DNA from: Saussurea involucrata
Lineage: Eukaryota > Streptophyta > Magnoliopsida > Asterales > Asteraceae
DNA: 64,000 nt
Direction: 5' to 3'
Assembly (NCBI GenBank): GCA_033807775.1
Contig: CM066321.1
Coordinates: 253,940,422 to 254,004,421, forward strand
Shown: one piece after another, positions 48,082 to 58,711 of the stretch
How positions within the stretch are numbered: the first letter of the stretch is position 1
How the letters are laid out: each line of letters begins with the position of its first letter
The notes under the pieces: generated by a model
What the model saw: only the letters and a program-made list of their open reading frames with translations
Databases searched by the model: none
What the model was told of the DNA's origin: nothing
Position numbers and translations under genes: made by a program

Positions 48082-48960
48082 ATTACCAAAATCTCTTGAT
48101 TTTGCAGGATTATCTTGATTTGAGAGGGAATATTGTCTCAAAATTTGATCTGATTGTTTCAAGATAAAGTTCAAAACCCGTGCTTCAACGTTTTAGGTTT
48201 TTGAACATATCTGTTCAAAACCCGTACTTAAATGACTATGGCTTCTGAATAATTCAGTTCAGGACCCGTACTTCAGAGACTAAGTCTTCTAAACAAACCA
48301 GTTTAGAACCCATGCCTCTCAGGTGATATCCTTAACTGTCATATTTTTATGTTTCAAGGAACAAGTGGTGAAATGTAACATTGCATTACGTTTATTTCTA
48401 TTGCTTTGAATGTTTGAATCTTAACAAATTTAATTCAATGATATGAATTTTTTTTCATTCAATGAATAAATGTGTGTCAAAGAGTGATTTTACAAGTATT
48501 TTGTATTATCTGAGCTATATTTGTTTCAACTTTCACTTCTGAATTAAATCGAAAGGTAAGCAAAACATGAATGAAATTATGCTGAATGCTCAATGTTATG
48601 AAATCTATACTTATATAGAATATAATGCTCAAAAAGCCTAAATGTCAGAATGATGGATGGAAACGAAAATATGGGGGAAGTACTACGTTTTAGAACCAAG
48701 TGATTGAGATGAAATAAATATATATAAAAAAATCATTTAGTTTGAAAGTTTGTACCTGTGGCCTTTCTGGTTTGGGAGAGTAAGTCCTAAGGGGTGCTCG
48801 ACACCTAGTCCCTAAGGCCAACTGGTCTGGGATCGGCTGACCCAAATCCTTCTATAGAACCAGATAGAAAGCCATGTTCTACTGGTACAGATGGGTTTAA
48901 GATATATCGATGTGGCCTTTCTGGTTTGGGAAATTAAGTTCCAAGGGGTGCTTGTCACCT
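48082..48960 (+). repeat. C1 3' segment shared with 63247-64000
   Basis: Starts attaccaaaatctcttgatt and aligns almost base for base with 63247-64000, apart from short indels such as aaaacccgtgc at 48173. It contains three caaaacccgt/aggacccgtact words and the 155-bp duplication. Confidence 0.85.
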
Positions 48961-49030
48961 AGCACCTAAGACCAACTGGTCTGGGATATGCTGACCCAAA
49001 TCCTGCTATAGAACCAGATAGAAATCCATG
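48757..49030. repeat. tandem duplication, ~155 bp unit
   Basis: Two units start gtggcctttctggttt (48757 and about 48911), each with aaggggtgct, cacctag, ccaactggtctggga and ctgacccaaatcc. A further unit lies at 63800-64000. Non-coding, GC-richer than its surroundings, conserved between copies. Confidence 0.82.
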
Positions 49031-49555
49031 TTTAACGATGTATCTTATTCTTACTAAACTTTTTGATTAAAAGATGCCAATGTGCACAAAATTAAAAGAT
49101 GTCAATGAGCACAAAATTAAAAGATGCCAATGAGCACACATCTCTTGAAACTTTGGGAAAATACAAAGTCGCAATAAACTTGTAAATTTGTGAAAATCCT
49201 GATTTTGGACAAATAGTGTGAGTAGAGCAAAGTATTCTTATATGTTTTAGAATTGCATATTCTTGAAGCTAATAATATTTAGCATGTTAAGCACACCAAA
49301 TAGATCTAATAAAGGGATTGAAACTGAACATTTTTAACTTGATATGCAATGATGACTTGTATTTGAATCCAAACACATGCATTTGATTTCATTTGATTGA
49401 AAAATCTGATAAATTTCATTAAGTTGGATTTCTTTTGTAAAATTTTCAAATGATCAAATGTTAGTAGTTATCAAGTGTAATTCAGTGAATCTTATTTTCC
49501 TTGTATAAATATATTTGAAATGAATAATTTTAGTGAAATATATGCATACTTTCAG

Positions 49556-49790
49556 GGGGAGAAAACAAATTGCTCCATAATTCTTATTTTGAGGGGGAGC
49601 AAGGTTATTCATTAAGGAGGAGAAAAAGCATAGACTTCATCGCTAAAGTTTTGAAAATCAAGGGGGAGAAAAGCTAAAGATTTTGAAGATGATTTTGCTT
49701 TCCAAAACTTTAGGGGGAGAAAAGCTAAAGATTATGAAGATGATTTTGCTTTCCAAAACTTTAGGGGGAGAAAAGCTAAAGATTTTGAAG
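49556..49790 (+). repeat. array of PPT-like GGGGGAG tracts
   Basis: agggggagaaaac (49555), gagggggagcaagg (49590), then three ~52-bp units agggggagaaaagctaaag plus attttgaagatgattttgc (about 49658, 49710, 49762). With the tracts at 50112 and 50836, seven purine tracts occur in 1.3 kb. Confidence 0.78.
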
Positions 49791-49949
49791 ATTGATATGA
49801 TTGAAAAATCTGATTGATTGATTAAAAAAAAAGGAGAAGAAAGTCAGAAAGTCATAAAAAGACAGAAATTTGACTTGATCACATGAAGATAAGATTTGTC
49901 ATTTCAAGGGGAAGCAAAGAAAAAGCAAATATGTAACAGAAATCAATTT

Positions 49950-50121
49950 GGAAATCGTTGCTGCTGCTGATTAAAGACCGACCAAAAGTTGTTAACTCAG
50001 ATTATTCAGAATTCTGAGCAAAAGTTGTCAAAGCATTCAGAAGAGCTCCTTCTGAAGATTGTTCCTGCTCTAAGAATTTGATGATGTAAAGTACAAGTGT
50101 GTTTGACAAAAAGGGGGAGAT
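49950..50121 (+). repeat. C2-type ORF tail and PPT inside C1
   Basis: Text such as agattgttcctgctctaag and gatgatgtaaagtacaagtg, then caaaaagggggagat, corresponds to the C-terminal end and PPT of the C2 ORF at 62640-62718. Confidence 0.7.
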
Positions 50122-50703
50122 TGTTAGGTCTAGAGTTTTGTCAAAAACACAAGTGTTGAGTTCTGAGTAAGAAGACTAAAGAAGACTCAGAAGACTCAGA
50201 AGTTCTGAGTAGAAGACTCAGAAGTTCTGAGTGAGAAATCTCAAAAAGATTCTAAGTGTTGGATTCTGACTAGAAGGTTCAGAGTTCTGAGTAGGAGACT
50301 CAGAACTTCTGACTATGAAGACAAATGTTCTGAAGTGCTTATTCAGAAGTATGTTCAGAATTCATATCTTGGGATATTCTCTGTTATATTCAGTTACTAA
50401 TTAGGACACGTGTAATTGTTCTATTAGTCTGTTTCTTTTATGTACTGTAGCTTTAGCTTTTCTCTACAGTATATATAGGAGTTAGCAACTGTAGCTAACG
50501 GAATCTTTGATATAATCTTTGATAGAATCTTTTGGAGAACCTTGTGGATAACTCTTTACGCATAAATTTGTTAGATCTATTGAGAGAGAAATTCATTGTA
50601 ATATCTTGTAATTCACAGATTGTTAATAAATCATATGACCAGTTGCTGTGAATACGATCTTAATTGTTCATATTTGATTGTAAGAGTGTATCCTGAACTA
50701 ACA
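50122..50703 (+). repeat. C2-type LTR embedded in C1 3' region
   Basis: 582 bp TGTTAGGTCTAG ... CTGAACTAACA, preceded by a PPT and related to the C2 LTR at 62719-63246. It has ACACGTGT (50406 region) and TATATATA at 50470. No 5-bp target duplication (left gagat, right gaatg). Confidence 0.75.
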
Positions 50704-50835
50704 GAATGTACTTTACTCCATCAGTACAGAAAAGATCCCAGAAAACAGTAAAAGGGACAAATATTTTATGAGTTCTTTTTATCCTTATGTTTTCATTAAA
50801 TAGCAATTTTCTCTGTTGCTATGTCATAATCAAAT

Positions 50836-50845
50836 AGGGGGAGAT
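50836..50845 (+). promoter_or_regulatory. C1 polypurine tract
   Basis: AGGGGGAGAT immediately before the 3' LTR. Confidence 0.85.
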
Positions 50846-51810
50846 TGTTGATCCAAACCCTCAGTGATTTGATAATGACCCTCTCTTATATACTTAGTGA
50901 AAATTGTAAGTAAACAATATGTATCAGTGTTTCACTATCGCTGATAAGTACTAAGATCTTCCAGTACCGCTGATAGGAACTCTCACTCTTTAGATTAAAC
51001 ATTCAGCGAAATTGTTCACCATAATACTCTGAGTCTGTTCAGTACTTATGGTGATCGCTGATAAGTTAGTTTTTTACTTATGATCCCTGAAGACAAGTTT
51101 CACGTCAACATAGGTTCTACGCTGAAGTCGAAGATCAAGCTCAAGAACCAGCGACAAGTCTCCTAATGAACTGATGCGGATCAGCGAAGACTCAGATTTG
51201 TCCAATCAACGGGAAGTATCAAGTACAAGACTTCAGCTATCGCTGAACTCTATCATTCACTGATGAAGAATGATAGATCGTTGAATCAACGAAAAGCTGA
51301 TCATGAAGTCCTCCGTACAAAGTATTTTTGTCTTAACCACCCTTGCACGACTCCATACGATATGTCAGAAAAGAACCTCCTTATTGTCTGAATTCGTACA
51401 ACCACTCTGATACTACACTGTTCAAACATGTGGCTACTAAGGTTGTCAACAAAGGTCAATGACATGCAACCATTCAGCTGCTGCCACGTGTAAAGTGTAA
51501 ACTGCAATGCATTAAATGCATGCAGTATATAAGAAGAAGAACCCACTTCATTTTGAAGTAACTTGCTAACTCTGGACAAGTTCATCCTTCTTATCTTGAG
51601 ATAGGTTATTATTAGTAATTTCCTTCTCCTTCTTAGTGCAAGAAACTTAGTGTTCCAACTTGTTTAGATTTAGGTTTATCCTTAATCTTGTTTCCGCAAC
51701 AAGCTGTAAATTGTTAATGATTTATCAATAAACAATTTAGAAAAGTAAAATATGTGTGTTTGTATTCAACCCCCCCTTCTACAAACTTGTATAGCCCTTC
51801 GGGACCAACA
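50846..51810 (+). repeat. C1 3' LTR
   Basis: 965 bp, same length as the 5' LTR. Differences I read include positions corresponding to cagag/cagtg, cgaaact/cgaaatt, gttgttt/gtttttt, acgtg/acggg, tcgctg/tcgttg, tccgta/tccata, atgcgg/atgtgg and aatctg/aatatg. Confidence 0.95.
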
Positions 51811-53818
51811 CTCTCCAATACCTAACTTGTTAAAAATGGACAGTGGCATCAAGTTTATACTAGCTCCCAAATCACAGAGTGCTTGACCTACTTCTTGTCC
51901 TCCTATTGCGCATGGAATGGTGAAACTACCCGGGTCTTTCAACTTAGGTGGAATCTTGCTAGTAATGAGGGCACTACATTCTTTGGTCAAAGCCACAGTC
52001 TCAAACTCACCAAACTTTCTCTTTTTGTTCAAAATATCCTTTAAAAATTTAACGTAGCTTGGCATTTGCTCAAGAGCCTCTACCAAGCGTATGTTAATGT
52101 GAAGCTGTTTAAAAATGTCTAAGAATTTTTTAAATTGAACATCGACAGTTTTGGGCTTCATTCTTTTAGGAAAAGGTACATTTCGTGGGTCGATTTGAGT
52201 TTGCTGTGGTGTTGGCTTTGGAACAGTAGGTTTTGGTATAGGTCCAAAAGTGGGAGCTCAGGGACATCGGTCCTCACTGTGGGAATGACAGTGACTTGAG
52301 GAGTGGCCACTGTGGGTTTAGGGACAGTGGGTATTTGAGGCGGATCATCAGATTCAAAAACGATATCTTTCAGATCCTTTCCACTCCTAAGTGTTATGGA
52401 CTTGACTTGTTCAGATCCTTTTCCTATTACCCTAGCGTGTTCGGTGTCACTAGGTAACGTCCCCGGCGGTCTATTCCTGACTTCGACGGCTAGTTGTCCT
52501 ACTTGAGTCTCTATGTTCCTAATGGCTGCTTGAGTTTGATTCATGAAACCTTTGAGAATTGATTCGAGTGATGGTTGAACCTCAGCGGGCTGTTGTGAGG
52601 ATTGCCCTTGGTGAAAGTTTTGTGGGGGATGCCACTGTGATGTTGGTGAAATCCAGGGGGATTTTGTGGTCTTTGCTGGGCATGACTCACCCCTTGGGGT
52701 TGGAGTCCTGGATTACCAGCCCAAGAGAAATTCGGATGATTTCTCCAACCTGGATTATAAGTCTGTGAATATGGGTTGTTCCTCGGGTTGGTTCCTATAA
52801 CATTAACGGCCTCAGGATTTGCTGGACAATAGTCAAAAACATGTTCCTCTCCACAGAGGGAACAGTTCTCCGTGAGGTGTGTTGCGGAATTGACTTGGCC
52901 TCTATTTTGATTCAAAACTAATTTAGTCAAGGCCACTAACTGCGCATTCATGGTTTTAAGTGCCTCGGAGTCAATGGTGTTGGTCTTTGGTATGGGTGCT
53001 CTAGGATTGGACCACTCGGTATTGTTGTTGGACACTTTTTCTAAGATTTGATATCCTTCATTGTAGGTTTTACTCGTGAATGTTCCACCTGCTGTTGCAT
53101 CTAAGATGATTTTGGCTGCATTGAAAAGACCATTATAAAATGTCTCCAATTGGATGCAATGTGGGATGCCGTGATGTGGGCAATTTCGAAGTAAATCTTT
53201 AAATCGTTCCCATGCATCCGAAACAGCCTCATCTTCTTATTGTCTGAACAAAATGATATCATTTCGAAACCTTACATTCCTTGTGGGAGGAAAGTATTTT
53301 TGTAAAAAATTTTCAGCAAGTTCTTGCCAAGTGGTTATCGAGTGAGGTGCATGTGAGTTCAGCCAAGCCTTTGCTTTATCCCTTAATGTAAAAGGGAAAA
53401 TCCTTAGCCTTAACGCTTCATCACTCACACCTTTTAATTGAAAGGAATCAGTCATTTCTAAAAAGGATTTTAAGTGCGAGTGCGGATCCTCAGATGGTGA
53501 TCCTCCAAACTAACCCATGACTTGGATCATTTCAAACATCACTGGTTTGAGTTCAAAATGTGTTGCAACAATGTTGGGCCTTAAAATTCCGGAGTTTAAA
53601 TCACCAACTCCGTAAGTAGCATAGTCCCGTATTTTTCGATCTTTGCTATCGGCAATCGTCACTGTGGTCTCCACTATAGGTGGTGGTATTTCTGCCATGT
53701 TCATAGTGGGGATCACAGGGGGTTGTCGATTTGTATTTCTGTTTCTGCGTCTTCTTCGAAAAGTTTTCTCTATTTCAAGATCGATTGGTAACAAAGGTCT
53801 GTGTTGTTGCCTTGGCAT
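51811..53818 (-). pseudogene. A1 gag-protease, broken
   Basis: Starts MPRQQHRPLLPIDLEIEK at 53818. The Athila gag region includes DKAKAWLNSHAPHSITTWQE, METFYNGLFNAAKIILDATA, and a knuckle-like CSLCGEEHVFDYC near 52850. A linker TLRSGKDLKD follows, then the start of the protease with DLGASINLMPLSIFNKL, where C1 interrupts it. In-frame stops replace expected Gln codons near 53511 (TAG) and 53235 (TAA). The frame changes near 52630 in a C run and near 52245. It continues beyond C1 into 35616. Confidence 0.85.
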
Positions 53819-53895
53819 GCAACACGAACAGATTAGAAAAACGAGTTACTCGGGCTCGAACAAAAACTAATGTCTTGAGATTTAAAATCATGCCA

Positions 53896-53914
53896 GTCCC
53901 CGGCAACGGCGCCA
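53896..53914 (-). promoter_or_regulatory. A1 primer-binding site
   Basis: In element sense TGGCGCCGTTGCCGGGGAC, the PBS characteristic of Athila elements, 6 nt from the 5' LTR end. Confidence 0.85.
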
Positions 53915-53920
53915 AAAACT

Positions 53921-54819
53921 TGGTACGAGCGAAATATGTGATTTAATCGCAGTGGGTTGCAAACTGTCCACATTGGGAAGTGCAAGTGTACACTGTCCAC
54001 TATGATCGTCACATCAGGTAATAGTTGGTAAAATACCAGAATCGAATCCACAGGGACTGGGCAATCAAGACAATATGGTTCTCATGAGCTCCTTTTACAT
54101 GTTTCAATTACAAAGGAAGCAATATTTTGGTTTGTTCGGTGAAATGCTACTTTAACGGTTTTACTTTAAGATTTAAAAGAAGGAATGTAGGTTAGATTTT
54201 CCCTAGATTTTATATTAAATACCTGATCTTAAAAATGATCGTTGTACTTGAGGTGGGCATTTTCGCTAGAAAAGCCCGGTTACAAAATACTCACACCTTT
54301 AGGTAAAAATCCCATACTCTTAGCATTTATCGTTTTGTCAATGGTAATCTCAAAATGGACCTTATCAGGACTCGATGGAATGTGTAGAGACAAATACTCT
54401 AAGTGTTTTTAATACACCAACTAGCTTGCCTACTACTCCAGTGGGTTGAGATTAGCTCACTGTGCCGACCTCACTTTCGCAAATGTCATAAGAATTCTTT
54501 CGAATCCCCTAGCATCATCCAAGCTCGTGTCACTGCGTTCTACTCGTTTCTGAGTTAAGAACTATACTTTAGATCCTTACAAGTGATCGGCTTGTTCGCA
54601 TCATTGGGCAATAATCGAGAGTGAATGACCAAAACAACAAATATTCCAAGTATAAAGATTACTCAAGCATTTTCTCTAAAATCCAGGTACTTCTCTTTCC
54701 TACATCCTAAAGGATGTTTAGCCCATAATTACTGAAGTAAAGAAAACAAAAGATGAGAAGATGAACATAAATAAACTGAAAGTGACTTGTATTAAAACCG
54801 CAGTGGGGAACGAGGGTAC
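53921..54819 (-). repeat. A1 5' LTR, truncated by A2
   Basis: Aligns with 27088-27950 of the 3' LTR and stops at ...gagggtac, where A2 begins. It has an extra 35 bp (aattctttcgaatccc...) near 54493 relative to the other LTR. About 0.7 kb of the LTR is displaced beyond A2. Confidence 0.88.
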
Positions 54820-56089
54820 TGATAGGTGGGTTTGCACCCCCCTAAGTCTTCCGCAAGTGTACGAGTCGAATCAAGTAATAGTACTTAGAAAGTACGAGTA
54901 TCGAACCAAAGGAACCAGGTGTCAAGTACCACAATGACTGTATAGACTATTAATTAGACTAAAGCAAACTGATTTGGTTTGTTGATTGTCGAAACACGAA
55001 TTAAAATTTTAATTAATTCAGATAAGAGAGAGAGTTGGAGGGTTGGATTCCTCAGGTAAACAATCACTTAACTAACATCATCGATATAATTGAAATAACT
55101 TCAGGATGACAGGCATAATCACATTCCATTACTATACTCTATCAAGCTATAGCAAATATCATTCAACACATTGTATCATCTTTCGATCTTAACAAAAGTA
55201 ATTGAACAACCAGTAATTAAAAGCCACAAAGATTGAATTATCATATTACTATCTCAAATTCAACCAAGACATGAAGGATTAATCAAACCTTAAAACTTCT
55301 CTCAAACGTTAAAAGATTCATACAATCAAATAATAGTTGATCGGACTATTACAAGCATTAAGAACAATCCCAAATGTTTCATCCATCTAAATCAAACCAA
55401 TCACATCTATCTGTAAAGCTAAACGATTATCCAACCACGATTCAAACCAACCCCCCAACATGAACGGATTAGTTCATATTGGGGGTTTCAAAACTCAGAA
55501 ATGAAAAGATTGAAACGAAAGTAAACATGAATGTTCTAAAAGAAAATGAAATCTATGGACTCCCTGAAAAGCTTAAGTAGCCGATGAACGTATTCGATTC
55601 GCCTTGTTGATTCTCGTTATTTGATGTTTCTAGCCCTCTTCTTGCCTTCAAAAATCGCCTCTTCGCTCCCAAAATCGCCTAGAGAAAGTCCCAAGCCGTA
55701 ACTAATGAATAATGCCTCAACCCTAGCCGATAAATAGAATAAAAACGCTCAGAAGCTTGGCGCGTATAGCGGCGCATGTTGGGCCGCGCCGTGAGGCGCG
55801 CAGAGGACTGGATTGCGAAATGAACAGAGGGCTGCGCGTCTGGTGGCGCGTGTGGAGCAGCGCAGAGAGACGCGCAAGGCACTGTTTGGTCTTAAAATCT
55901 GACTTTCTCTTTTTTCGCTCTGGAAGTTGCCAACTTGCTCCAATTGATCCAAAAACTCTTCCTTCAACACTCTTTCAAAAAAACCTGTACTTACTCACAA
56001 AAACCATCAAATTCTACTATTTTACTTGGAAACTCACAATTAACTGACCGATTTCAGGATCAAGATAATGTCGTAAAACGGCATTATCA
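54820..56089 (-). repeat. A2 3' LTR
   Basis: 1,270 bp, with a terminal hairpin gataatg/cattatc at its inner edge and a GC-rich, GCGCG-repeating block at 55755-55885. Confidence 0.7.
55755..55885. repeat. GCGCG-rich imperfect repeat in A2 LTR
   Basis: Words ttggcgcgta, gccgcgccgtgaggcgcgc, ctgcgcgtctggtggcgcgt and agacgcgcaagg recur in 130 bp, GC-rich against an AT-rich LTR. Confidence 0.7.
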
Positions 56090-57928
56090 ACAACCACAAA
56101 CTGAGCGTTGCTTGTCCCCAAGCAAAATAGCGACACAAATAAGCATTCAACCACAATCCAAACAATCGTAATTTCGTGTTGTCGAGAATATCATTAGCGA
56201 TCTCTAGTCAACTCAAAAATCACCACGAATTATCTATGAGATGGACGAACTATCAGCAGACCTAGCTATGGAATTCTAAACAACAAAACCTTGGGAAATA
56301 GATCTATCAGGGACCACACTACACTTAAGTGTACCTAGACTAAACACACATAGAGAGGATTTCGCCTTGACCCCCTACCTCACGGTTTTCTCTCTTCACT
56401 CGAGCCCTAGGTTTCACCAATGTTGTCATGCTTTCAGAAGTTGGGTGCAAAGAATTTACAAAAGCATGCATGAACAACAATTAAGCAAGAACGCACAATT
56501 GTACACAAATTGATCTCGGAAAGAATCAATTATCAAGACTAGGACATATGAATGTTGCTCTACTTCTCCTTACAAACTTACCATGCTGGACTCGAATCTT
56601 TTAAATTGGCATGGTTGCTGCTTTTGGTTGGAGGTCAATGGATCTATGATGATATTTGGTGATCCTCCCCTCTTTCTTTCGTTCGGGCTTCCTAACACTT
56701 CATTCAAACTCTTTAAACTGACCCCTCAGTTTTATTTAGATCTTGGTTTTGGCAAAACCCTTTATGACTGGTTTACTGGGTTTGTGGTTTTTTTTTTATT
56801 TTACTGAGGGGGTTACAACGGGTTTTCATTTGAGAACCTTGAGTAGTGAAAAGCAGTGGGATTAGCAGCATCCAATAAGCTTGATGAGTTTTCACATGGT
56901 TTGTTCATACAGATAGGCAAAAGCTTCACTCCTATTCCTATGGATGTCTTTGATAACGGATGCAAGTTATAGTAAGATCAGGCTATAACAACGACCAAAA
57001 GACTAAATGAGAAGTGTATCGAGTAATGCGTAGTCTCTCAGAATCGAGGTTAGCACGTGTATGGCTCAACAACTCACGGGTGGTCTCCACTAATGTCTCT
57101 AATGTGTGCAGTCGCCTAGGTCCACCTTTGTGCTATATTATGCTTTCTAAATCTTTCCCCCAAAATTAGTGTCTTCGAACTCTCACACTAAATCATGCTA
57201 AACTGGTCGCCCATTCCTCACTATAAACAAGGTGATTTTTCAATCCACTGAGATCAACAAATGATAGCCTCGACAAACCACCCCAAACCAGACATAAACA
57301 TTGTCCCCAATGGAACCAATTGACAGCACACAAAATAAACACGAGAATTGCGAAACGGTGCAGATAATAGTAATTACGCCACCCCAAACCTAATCTCTAG
57401 ATTAGGTTTTTTTTCACAACAAGGAATCATACAACGATAAAGTTCAAGTGAAAACAGGGACCCCAAACCTTGGTGAAACCGAGGTTTGGGAAGAGGTGTT
57501 GTGTAGATACCTTTCAGGATGCATGCGCGGACCACTGTTCATTTGTTTTTGTCCTTTCTTCTGCTGCCTTGCTCTTGGTCATATCAGGATTGCTTTCAGA
57601 GATCAAAAACTAAACACAAACACACAAAACACAAAACAACAAACAAAAGCAAAAACACACAATATAAGAAATTGCTAAAATAAAAAAAATAAAATAAAAT
57701 TAACCCTATGGTGGGTTGCCTCCCACCCAACGCCGTAGTTAAAGTCATGGCATGACTGTGTGGCTCTCAACTTGGCTCGGTATCGCTTGTGGAATTGAAT
57801 CGCCCACATATACGATTGTTCCTTATTTCCCCCACATGCATTTTCCTATTCTTACCAGTTTCTGATCCGCTCTGCTCTGTTCTTGGTTCACCTCTATCTT
57901 CTACTCTTCTGAGAACATGGAAGGTTAC
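56090..57928 (-). other. A2 internal 3' non-coding region
   Basis: No coding frame with recognisable domains. It holds the pre-LTR PPT block at 56090-56125 and the sequence gtgggttgcctcccaccca near 57712 (Athila 3' regions often have similar text), then the gap. Confidence 0.5.
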
Positions 57929-58428
57929 NNNNNNNNNNNNNNNNNNNNNNNNNNNNNNNNNNNNNNNNNNNNNNNNNNNNNNNNNNNNNNNNNNNNNNNN
58001 NNNNNNNNNNNNNNNNNNNNNNNNNNNNNNNNNNNNNNNNNNNNNNNNNNNNNNNNNNNNNNNNNNNNNNNNNNNNNNNNNNNNNNNNNNNNNNNNNNNN
58101 NNNNNNNNNNNNNNNNNNNNNNNNNNNNNNNNNNNNNNNNNNNNNNNNNNNNNNNNNNNNNNNNNNNNNNNNNNNNNNNNNNNNNNNNNNNNNNNNNNNN
58201 NNNNNNNNNNNNNNNNNNNNNNNNNNNNNNNNNNNNNNNNNNNNNNNNNNNNNNNNNNNNNNNNNNNNNNNNNNNNNNNNNNNNNNNNNNNNNNNNNNNN
58301 NNNNNNNNNNNNNNNNNNNNNNNNNNNNNNNNNNNNNNNNNNNNNNNNNNNNNNNNNNNNNNNNNNNNNNNNNNNNNNNNNNNNNNNNNNNNNNNNNNNN
58401 NNNNNNNNNNNNNNNNNNNNNNNNNNNN
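57929..58428. other. assembly gap (500 N)
   Basis: Exactly 500 N, the usual placeholder for a gap of unknown size. Linkage and orientation across it are not proven. Open frames that appear to cross it are artefacts. Confidence 0.99.
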
Positions 58429-58711
58429 ATTTAGTCAGAGCTTTGAATGTTCAAAAAGTTCAGCAAGGAATAAAAATGGTAAGACCTATTGATCTAATGG
58501 GAGAAGAAGACAGAACTGTGAATTATACTCAGGATTTTGAAGATGATTTTAGATTTAACTTTTGTGATGAGTTAAATACAGAAGAAGAGTATGTGAAAGT
58601 GAAAGACTTCTTTAGGCCTTCTGAGTATGTATTCAGAAAACCAATTGAGATCCCAAAGATTAAATTGCAAAGACTAGAAGAACCTGTATGTGATTTCATT
58701 CTAGAGTTAAG

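Larger units (their letters stand above)
35617..51810 (+). mobile_element. SIRE-like Ty1/copia element C1, 16.2 kb
   Basis: Inserted in the A1 protease region with identical 5-bp flanks CTCTC (35612-35616, 51811-51815). LTRs are 965 bp each (35617-36581, 50846-51810), TGTTGATCC...GGGACCAACA, with about 8 substitutions and no indel (0.8%). PBS TGGTATCAGAGC at 36584-36595 matches the initiator tRNA-Met 3' end. The order gag, protease, integrase, RT, RNase H, then an extra large ORF after pol is that of the SIRE/Maximus lineage. The element is longer than usual because its 3' region includes repeats and the 3' end of another Copia family. Confidence 0.95.
27088..54819 (-). mobile_element. Athila-type Ty3/gypsy element A1 (nested, decayed)
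   Basis: Minus-strand element: 5' LTR at right (53921-54819, cut by A2), PBS 53896-53914, gag-protease 51811-53818, pol 32224-35616, env-like ORF 29690-31743, PPT ~28665-28700, 3' LTR 27088-28664. It is split by Copia element C1 (35617-51810). The PBS type, gag text (TFYNGLFNAAKIILDATAGG) and env-like third ORF point to the Athila lineage. The two LTRs differ at about 17 of ~863 aligned sites plus a 35-bp and a 1-bp indel (~2%). Left flank GGTTG (27083-27087) is the presumed target site; the right partner is hidden behind A2. Confidence 0.9.
54820..57928 (-). mobile_element. second Athila-like element A2, 3' part
   Basis: Minus strand. The 3' LTR at 54820-56089 (plus ends TGATAGGTGGG ... GGCATTATCA) is followed on the plus strand by the inverse of an Athila PPT block (tgcttgtccccaagc near 56108) and non-coding 3' sequence to the gap. 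It sits exactly at the break in the A1 5' LTR, so it inserted there. Its gag/pol would be to the right, in or past the gap, but the sequence after the gap is unrelated. Confidence 0.72.
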
